A stretch of DNA of 64,000 nucleotides from Amanita rubescens. Its lineage: Eukaryota; Basidiomycota; Agaricomycetes; Agaricales; Amanitaceae. Made by a program: the position numbers and the translations under genes. Under the pieces are notes generated by a model. That model was given only the letters and a program-made list of their open reading frames with translations. It searched no databases and was not told the DNA's origin. The DNA lies in the NCBI GenBank assembly GCA_015039365.1, contig WION01000001.1, positions 434,001 through 498,000 of the forward strand, given 5' to 3'. This document shows, in pieces, positions 56,590-64,000 of the stretch; position 1 is the stretch's first letter, and every line of letters starts with the position of its first letter.

Positions 56590-59500
56590 TCACCACTGCC
56601 AATCCACGCTATCCACCGAGTCGTTTCGCTCGACTTCAGCCGTTTTCCGTGCGGATGTAGCTGCCTTACGCTTCCCGTCATGTGCCCGCCCCGTTGGTTT
56701 GTCAGATATCATGTCTAGGAGTGCGGGTGCCGTTATATCAACCAATGGGTTGACTTCGATGGCGGTTACGCTGCTGACTGGTGTTATACTTGCCGGTAAG
56801 GTTGCGTCCTCGTCCTCGTCCTCGTCGTCCTCAACCTCTTCTCCTTCCTTTCCATCAGACTCTAATTCTAATTCGATATCAGCCTCCAGGTCAGCCTCTC
56901 CGCACCCGTACTTGAGAGCCTCAAGCACATCTTTATCAAGAGTCCGAAACTTCACAACCGGCCGTTTGGCCGGTATCTTTGAGTTTACGCCCTGCCAACA
57001 TGATCAGGTGTGCAATGAAGGGCATATAAAGAACCATTCTACCTTATGTTTCCCATGCCACTGCCCAATCTGAATCATGTCGACGATCGTTCTGGATTGT
57101 TGGCTGCCTCGTTGTTTGGAGTTGAACCATGTTATCGTCGAGTTCGTTCTCTCATCAGGCATTGAATTCACGAGGATTGAAAATATCTTTGTTGCTAAAA
57201 TCTAGAATGCCCGATAAGTAAGATGTAATACTAGTAGAAGAATGGACCACGTACGGCAAGAACATCGCCGTTTGGCATGGGCGCGATCTTCTCCCACCAC
57301 TCAAGTGGATCCATATCTTCAGCGCATTCCATCCTGAACGGCCACTCTTTTCTCCAGAATGATTCCAGCTGCGCCTTTAGTTGATCAGCCGCTTTGCGAG
57401 CTCCGTACTCTTTTAGAATGGGGTAAACGTTGTCGTCTGGATTCTTCTCAATTGAAGTAAGCAAGTTTCTGAGCATATCTTTTAAGAATTCCTTCGTTAT
57501 CTCGTATGCCTCATGATGCGCTAATATGCGCACACGCAACCCAGTTTGTGGGTGAACCCGTGGAATTGTAAGGGTTATTGGTGCACTAGTATCTGGCACC
57601 GGGCATGGTGCCTTTTGTTTCAGGAAGTCTTCAAGAGCGAAACCTGTTTGTTGTATGTCAGAAAGAGCAAAGATGAATATAAAAGTTACATTTACGAGGA
57701 TCAAGGGTAAATGCTACGAAATAAAGGTCATTTGCAAACATCTCCTTATACCTCTTGTTAAAAACTGTAATGATTTTTTCAGCATGTTCATTAGGAATGC
57801 CGGTAATGCCTGGGCCCTTGTCGAACAAGTTTTTCAAAACTGCTGCGACAGCGCACCAAAACACAAACACGTCAGACGCATTTGCACGTGCGGCTTCCAA
57901 TGACCACAAAGAGCGTATGAACGGCTCGACAATATGTAAATAGTGTAAGAGGCTTTTTTCGAACTGCGAATAGTGACCAGTTCCTCTATTCAAAAACATT
58001 CCCTGCACAGTTTCATTCTTCAGAGTTTAGATGTCAGTGACGCTTCGTATGTAATGATGAAAATATGGATGCACCTTGAACTTGACATCTCCCGTTGAAA
58101 CAAGTTTCTGGATTTGCTGGAGACATGGCTCGAGTGACTGGGTGGCCAACCAATACGTGCCAAATCGAGTCTTTCCGATTGTTTGCAAAGCTTTGAGTGG
58201 TTTTTCGTTGCCATCATTCTGGCGGAGTAAGGTCGTTGAATATGTGGAGTGACTGAAGTGTTGAATAATGATTTGCATCGTTGATATAAACTGTTCAATG
58301 CTCTGAAGTCAGCCGTATGCTATTGGTGTTTCTATGGCTATTACGAACCGATTTAAAAAAGCCCAGCGTTGTGATGTCTTTGATTGCTGAGTGAAGGTGA
58401 TGTACGCAATCGTTCACGGTCAGTATAGTTTTAACTTCTTTGCTGATTTCTCGGCGTGCTGCTTTGGTTACATTTGTGTTGTCTGAGCATGTTGCAGCCC
58501 ATCGTGAAACCCCAACTGTAGACAAGGTCTATATGCATGCGTTAGACGACTGTAATAGGAAATTAAGATAAGAATGTTCTCGTACTGATAAGAGCTTATC
58601 TTTAAGCCATGCCGTTGTATGATGGGCATCTGAGCCTTCGTGGCCATCAAGGAAGTATATCTCACGAAGTGGGGTAGTTGCATGGACAGTGTATAAGGAC
58701 TGTGGTTTACGGATTGTTGTTCCATCGAATGTCAATGTGAGATTCTTTTGAAGCTTCAGATGCTCAATCTGTTGGCTGCGTACATATGCTGCTTCTTTAG
58801 GAATAAGGTCATGTGAAAATGTGCTCGACGATGTGGGGTGGTAATTTGAATTGAGCGTCTCCATCAGTTCTTTCCATTCAGGCGAGTCGATTACATTAGG
58901 AACAAGACCCCGTACGCAAATAAGGCGCATGACAATATGATCAACCTTCAATTGGAAGGCTTTTCTTGACTCTTCTTTCTTCTTCTTCCCGGCCCCCTGT
59001 AGCTGAGAAACGTCTAAAGTGGCCTGGCCCTTGAGTTTCTTGGCAGGTGGAGGTGCCGAGCGACACGAGCCTGAGGGAGTCGAGTCTCGGGATGTCTTGG
59101 GATCCTCGTCCGCCCCTGTCAGTTGCTCAAGCTTGGCACTGATCGACTCAGCGCTTGAAAGCTCAACTGCTTCCTGATGCAATGCAGGGTGTTTCTGCAT
59201 AAGCGTGCTGCATCTGCTTGCATGTGCCAAGATACGAGAGATTTGCGCATTTCCCATCCGGATAGTTCCACAACCGGAAATGCATTCCCATGAACTATTC
59301 TTGCCGTCATTGTATTTCTTGACAAACTTCTTGACAATATCACTTGTATTGCGCCCTCGCCCACCGGTATTTGCAGGGATGATCTGATTAGATATCTAAT
59401 TTAATACTGATTATGGTACTCTGACATTTGGCAACACATACAGATCGCATCGATCCTAGCTCGACAGCAACACTTTCCGATCTTGCACGCTTCTGAGATC

Positions 59501-59991
59501 CATCGGCGGATTTCCTAATAGGGACCTGCAACAGATATGAGTTAAAGTTCTGTCGTGGCAAGTTCACATCATAGTCAAAGACTTACCGGTGTATTGTGAA
59601 CAAGGAAGGCGCTCTCAACGGCATTAGCCACATCGACTACCCATTTCTTCAACACATTATTGCCCGGATGTTTTATATAGAGTTTAGAGAATGCCTGGTG
59701 TAACGAGCATATCCCTGGACCTCGCTCTTTGATTGGTAGCATACCATCACCTGATGAACGTGCTTTCCAACCAAACACACGCTCGAGGTCCTCCCCTAGC
59801 ACTGCAACTTCACAGCCTGTTTTTTCAAGCATTTCCGGATCAGGCTCAAAGTTTTGGAATTGTGCAAATTGCGACTCCGATAAAGTTTTGAACGGTAGTT
59901 GAGGAGGTAACGCCTGGAGAAGTGTATTAAGGTGTGCCAGGACTTCCTTAAACTCGTCATCTGACAACATCTCTGCAGGGGCGTATGGCAT
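56590..59991 (-). CDS. hAT transposase
   Basis: Cut-and-paste transposase of the surrounding element. The first ATG I can support is at 59991 (MPYAPAEMLSDDEF). Exons then give VPIRKSADGSQKRARSE and a BED-like zinc finger: RGRNTSDIVKKFVKK, WECISGC, RILAHASRC. DUF659 follows (LTLTFDGTTIRKPQSLY, FLDGHEGSDAHHTTAWLKD, ATCSDNTNVTKAARREI). Then come FGTYWLATQSLEPCLQQIQK, RSLWSLEAARANASDVFVFW, LYFVAFTLDPR and the hAT C-terminal region KIFSILVNSMPDERTNST. An acidic tail (EDDEDEDED) ends at 56590. Introns are about 50-60 bp and all the junctions I checked keep phase, with no stop or frameshift. The element may therefore be autonomous. The exact 5' exon is uncertain, since the frame is open 105 bp further without ATG. 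Confidence 0.87.
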
Positions 59992-60161
59992 CTTCGAAGA
60001 TTGGAGGAGATCACTGGCACGTCCGATTTCTTCCGCAATATCTACATTTAGTATGTCTGATATTCTAACAATTTCTAACACGGCCTTCTCGGTCAACTAA
60101 TTCTAACAGAGTTACTAACAGGTTAATAACTGTGAGAAATAACACATGTAAATAAATAGAC

Positions 60162-60180
60162 AATTATTCACCGAGCCCTA
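60162..60180. repeat. hAT right terminal inverted repeat
   Basis: Exact reverse complement of 56413-56431. The second copy of the target duplication follows at 60181-60188. Confidence 0.93.
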
Positions 60181-60400
60181 CCGCATGGCCTACATGGTAT
60201 CCCCGTCCATCGCTCGGTAGAGATGCCACGTCAGCGCTGGTCGACGCGTTCTTTTACGGTGGCAGTTTACAAGAAGGTTGGCACTTCGCGTGTACGGTCG
60301 CGTGTCCAACAGTCCACCTGCCGGGAATTACCGGACGTGAACTCAACTTGAGCGCCTGCTCCTTCGCGATCGTGATGCCTTTCCCCTTTTGTGTCCCGCC

Positions 60401-61617
60401 ATGCCCACGGCCGACAAAGAATCAAGGTGCATCAAACTCATCGATCAGCAAGGAGAACTCCAGTTCGTCGCCCACTGTTTATTCCCTCCGTACAGATTCT
60501 TCACATCTTTCCCATAGGCAAAATCCCGATGCCCAGATCAAACGATGGAGCTTGAGTGACGGACATAAGGTTGTCACCACCTTTGGATTGGCCTCCAGTG
60601 GCAAAAGTAAGTCAAATCTCAGGAAGACGCGTGGTTAAACGTACTAACCAGTGTCCTAGATGCCTTTCTCAACCTGGTTTTCGGCACAGACTTTCAAGTT
60701 ACGGATGACGAAGCGGTCCAGCAAGGTATAAACATATGCATATATGAGGCGAGCCTATCTCTGAAAGCTGGCCCTTGTGCAGGTGTTTGGTTATGTGGGG
60801 CAAAGAATGCCAACGCGATCATTGTAAACGTCGAGGACAGGTGCAGCGAGATGACGGTAAGCATCAGTGTTCTTTTGAAATGGGGTGCGTAGGGACTCAT
60901 CATCGTAGAACTCGGTGGTTCACAAATGCGCTTTGCTCTCCGTCATCTTCTCCGACGTCCTCACCTTCCATATTACAAATATCAGTTATTGGCTTGTGAT
61001 GCGCTTCATTAAAGCCATCTTTGAAGTTTCCATTGGCCTCTTTTCGAAGAGGATGTACGTTATCAGTCCTTTGTATTCGAAATCCGACTCACATAATTTG
61101 GATGCCAGCGTCGATCAAACGCTTCTACTCTTCGTCGTCGCACCAACTGATTCTAGCGTACCCATGTCCTGGGTTCAACCCATGCTTATCGCGGAACTCG
61201 AACGCATATGGGCACAACAGAGCAAACCACCTGAACTAGCAGATCGCCGATTATACGATTACTTTGACCTCTCGTTTATGACTGCTTCTTCACAGTTGTG
61301 CCAGCCAGAATGGGTGAAAACCGACGTCTCTAAGCCGAAGGCGCGATTCCTTGACAAAGATCGCGTGGATTACGCTTTCCAGCCCAGGTATCAAAAGAAA
61401 ATCGCTATCGATAAACTCGGATTGTGCATGGAGCATCTATGGGTGAGATGGTATCATACTATTTGTAACATTTTTTCACTTATACGTGATTTAGCTACAA
61501 CTGGACAACGAACACGCCGATCTTTCGCCGGTCAGAGGCCTGATTGAGAGTTTTCGTCGTGGTGAAGTGCCCCCAATAGTTCGTGATAAAAAACCAGCGG
61601 CCTCACAAATTGACTAA
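60401..61617 (+). CDS. RHD3/Sey1-like (atlastin-type) protein, G-domain only, degenerate GTPase
   Basis: Six exons: 60401-60462, 60518-60606, 60660-60725, 60783-60856, 60909-61442 and 61495-61617, joining in phase to 315 residues. Sey1/RHD3 GTPases fuse ER membranes; full-length proteins are over 700 residues. Here only the G-domain region is present: VVTTFGLASSGKNAFLNLVF, GTDFQVTDDEAVQQGVWLCG, NANAIIVNVEDRC, RFIKAIFEVSIGLFSKRM, DQTLLLFVVAP, ELERIWAQQSKPPELADRRL, DYFDLSF, DRVDYAFQPRYQKKIAIDKL. The helical bundle and membrane hairpins are missing. The P-loop ends GKNA instead of GKST, the DxEG-type switch 2 is NVEDRC, and the RD guanine motif after LLLFV is AP. Nucleotide binding is therefore doubtful, yet the frame is intact. 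It begins 220 bp from the hAT element. Confidence 0.75.
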
Positions 61618-61846
61618 TTCGTGCTCTTTTGAAGGAGCGTCGCGAAATAATCGGGCCTCAGTTAGACCCTGGACGTGCATCTCAAGGAGTACGTCATGAC
61701 ACTGTATTCCCCAATTAGCTAGACTAATCAGACCCAAGGGCGCTGTAGCAAATAAAGTTGACAAGAGCATACAAACGGGAGAGGTCCATATGAAGGTAAA
61801 TCAAGTATGAACGATGCCGAATACAAGCTTAATCTTACTTTTGAAG
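61618..61846. other. Junction between Sey1-like gene and kinase copy 3
   Basis: About 61755-61800 weakly resembles the exon preceding VYADA in kinase copy 2 (VDK start). The coiled-coil region of copy 2 is missing, so copy 3 is truncated at its 5' end. Confidence 0.4.
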
Positions 61847-63288
61847 GTATACGCAGATGCAGAGGTCCAGGCGCTACTAGACCCTCAACTCAGGTCCAAC
61901 ACTTCGCCACTTTCCTCGCTGCTCACCATATTAAGAGAGAAAAAGGTATATAAGCAAGCTGAATAGCATATAATTCTCGCTAAACTTGATAAGCCAGAAT
62001 CACCTATCGGCTGTGTCCTCAATGTAGCGACAATTGACCTTGCACGCTCACTCTTGACAACGAAGAACTATGTCAATTCGGCTTTGCAACTCACCAGTGA
62101 ATCCGACACTGAGCTTTTGCTCGATTTTATGCTTTATCTACTATGCAGTGGCCATTTATCATGTTCCGAAGTACCGGATGCGAATCGTCGAGCGAGGCGG
62201 TTGATGCTGAAAATGATAATAAAGACCCCTGTCATACCAAGCTCTTTGTTCGTCAAAGGGATTAACGCCAAGGTCGATTACGATTACGTAGGTCGCGGAG
62301 GATTTGGCTTCGTTTTCAAGGGAGAGCTCGGGGGAGCTGCCGTCGCGCTGAAATTGTTATACAAAACTCGTCATAACGATGCAAGTCGTTTCGCTTATCT
62401 TGAATGAATACCAATTGTTGATTGCTGATTGATAGGATTTCTGTCGAGAAGCGTTGATGTGGCGATCTCTAAATCACGAGCGTGTATTGCCATTTCTCGG
62501 AATCTTTGAAGATGAAGGAGCTTCTCGCATGTTCCTTGTGTCGCCGTATATGAAGAACGGTACTCTTTCTCAGTGGAGAAAGAAGACTGGTCATTCGACA
62601 TCGGAGATTCAAAGACTTGTGTGAATTTCGCTCGATTGTATATACTCACAGCTGAATCTTTGATAGATTTTAGAAGTAGCCGAAGGCATTCAATACATCC
62701 ACTCGGAAGGCATAGTTCACGGCGACCTCCGCGGCGTACGTCCACCTCAACCCGCCTGGTTAGATACTGACCTTTTATCAGGACAACGTCCTTTTGGACT
62801 CTCACTTCCACGCTCAAGTCGCCGACTTTGGATTAACTCGACATTCAGAAGCCACAGTCACGCAATCTGGAGCGCTGCATTACAACTTTGCTGCACCCGA
62901 GTTACTCGGAAACTGGGATGAAGAGGAAGACGTCTCAGAGTCGGACGATGATGGGCAATTAACCGCAAGGACGCAAAAATCGGATGTTTATGCCTTTGGT
63001 TGTCTTTATTACGAGGTGAGTGCGCCAGTTGTTGGGCTTCCTTTCGTCGGATTAGACGCTCAACGCGTAAATGGATAGATCCAATTCGATACTATACCTT
63101 TCCAGGGTACGAAGGAGATTCAAATCGTGAAGCTTGTCTCTCGGGGGAAGCGTCCGCCTCGACTGGATAAGCCACCTTTGAGTGATAGGGCGTGGAAGTT
63201 AATTAAACGATGTTGGGTGAAGGAAGCGGTGAGGCGTCCTGCAATGGAGGATATTGTGGAAAAGATTATGGCCTGGAGATCTGCGTGA
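61847..63288 (+). CDS. TKL-like protein kinase, copy 3 (5' truncated)
   Basis: Exons encode VYADAEVQALLDPQLR, SPIGCVLNVATIDLARSLLT, KNYVNSALQLTSESDTELLL and EVPDANRRARRLMLK. The kinase domain has VGRGGFGFVFKGEL, VALKLLYK, EALMWRSLNHERVLPFLG, IVHGDLRG, DNVLLDSHFHAQVADFGLTR, AAPELLG, KSDVYAFGCLYYE and RPAMEDIVEKIM, stop 63286-63288. The intron after TRHND has a GCAAGT donor (GC-AG). The intron after YYE has a normal GTGAGT donor, making this the reference copy for that junction. The kinase domain appears complete. No initiator ATG or coiled coil was found upstream. About 80-85% of residues match copy 2. Confidence 0.72.
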
Positions 63289-64000
63289 TCTTATGGCGTC
63301 TTGGTACAGAGACCATGAACCACTTGGATAAACTTAGGCACTTGAGCAGTGTTTAGGATGAGCGTAGGGAGTTTCGCGGCTTGTCCGTCAAGTCCACATA
63401 TTATATATATAACGGTAAGCAAATCTCGTTACCGATAAAGATCTGCACCTCGGTTTTCCTATCAATCCATTTCCATCTGTCCCTTTTATCTTGCTTAATA
63501 ACCTCTCGCTTGCGCCCCAATAGGCAACCTCATTTGTGGATTAGCCTTTTCCAGCGCGTTTACTCAACTCGAACAAACGCATGGGTAGACGGTAGGCACC
63601 GTTTCATTACCATGACGAAGGCAAGCTTACCAAGTGCTCGGCAGAATTTTGCATCAGACAGCCTATTCTGCTTCCGTGCGCACCCAGTGCCAACACATCT
63701 AAGACGACGTTACGGGATGCTACTGAAACATGCCGCTGCCGTATATATTCGAGCAATGCCTCGGCGACAGTGGCGAGGTGTGCCTCGCTCCGGCTATCAA
63801 ACGCGCTCCCCATCTGTCCCTATCAAACTCGTAGCCAATGGGCGTGTATGGCAGCTCGACCCTTTACCAGGGCGAGCCATCAACGCCTCCCACGCCCAGC
63901 TCCGTCCTCCTCGTCTTGCACAACCGCCAGCAGTATCGGAAACGGTTACTACATCTCTGGAACCAGCGTCGGCACCGGAACCCCTTCTTCAGGCGTAGGT
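63289..64000. other. Window end, no secure gene
   Basis: A plus-strand frame (63381-63998) is rich in Arg and Pro and shows no recognised domain. It may be part of a gene that continues beyond the window, or chance. Confidence 0.3.

Larger units (their letters stand above)
56413..60180. mobile_element. Complete hAT-superfamily DNA transposon
   Basis: A 3768-bp element. The 19-bp terminal inverted repeats are perfect: TAGGGCTCGGTGAATAATT at 56413-56431 and its complement at 60162-60180. It is flanked by an 8-bp direct duplication, CCGCATGG, which is the hallmark length for hAT. Subterminal regions carry repeated GTTATTAAC / GTTAGTAAC words on both sides, likely transposase-binding sites. Inside is one multi-exon minus-strand transposase gene with BED-like finger, DUF659 and hAT dimerisation region. 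Perfect terminal repeats and target duplication suggest a recent insertion. Confidence 0.93.

Noticed and set aside
56699..57073. Plus-strand Ser-rich frame
   Set aside because: Antisense of the acidic transposase tail; poly-Ser arises from CTCGTC repeats.
63381..63998. 205-codon frame at the window end
   Set aside because: Arg/Pro-rich composition and a competing antisense frame; no domain recognised.
1..64000. tRNA and rRNA genes
   Set aside because: I looked for cloverleaf and rRNA-like words by eye and found none; a covariance-model scan would be decisive.

Overview
The window reads as chromosomal DNA of a filamentous basidiomycete, most likely an Agaricomycete. Genes are split by many short introns (about 45-75 bp, GT..AG with CTAAC-like branch points). 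The families are also typical of that group: tandem laccases, microsomal P450s, DUF6534 and DUF3533 membrane proteins, F-box/LRR proteins, a BTB expansion, HGDLR-type TKL-like kinases, an aerolysin-like lectin and a hAT transposon. The longest open frames are mostly single exons, so the genes below were assembled by joining exons by eye on splice signals and family alignment.

Layout. 1-2777: nothing supported. 2778-3343 (-): acidic ribosomal protein P1, complete over four exons. 3629-5587 (-): DUF3533/SNG1-family membrane protein. 7915-10525, 14447-17042 and 18308-20943 (+): three tandem laccase copies, each with different lesions; an F-box gene (12020-13312) lies between copies 1 and 2. 21171-23030 (-): P450. 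24162-25766 (+): DUF6534 membrane protein. 27557-39097: four paralogous three-exon BTB genes (+), interleaved with a second P450 (35164-37380, -), two Cys-rich small secreted protein genes (32404-32734 and 39924-40246, -) and BTB relics. 40764-41666 (+): universal stress protein. 41888-48584: MATH-like, coiled-coil and kinase modules in partial tandem duplication. 49300-49740: hairpin-rich repeat sequence. 49897-51249 (+): F-box/LRR protein. 52110-53066 (-): aerolysin-like lectin. 53067-56404: nothing secure. 56413-60180: complete hAT transposon with 19-bp terminal inverted repeats and an 8-bp target duplication. 60401-61617 (+): RHD3/Sey1-like protein with degenerate GTP-binding motifs. 61847-63288 (+): third kinase copy.

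Taken together this is an accessory region. It has one clear housekeeping gene (P1) and one probably conserved gene (stress protein). The rest are families that grow by tandem duplication: secreted oxidases, P450s, BTB proteins, kinases, small secreted proteins and a lectin. Duplication followed by decay is visible at every stage, from intact paralogues to frameshifted copies to short relics. The most unusual items are the Sey1-like protein whose frame is intact but whose nucleotide-binding motifs are lost, the kinase family with a conserved GC-AG intron, and the intact hAT element. All splice models are manual and need transcript support.
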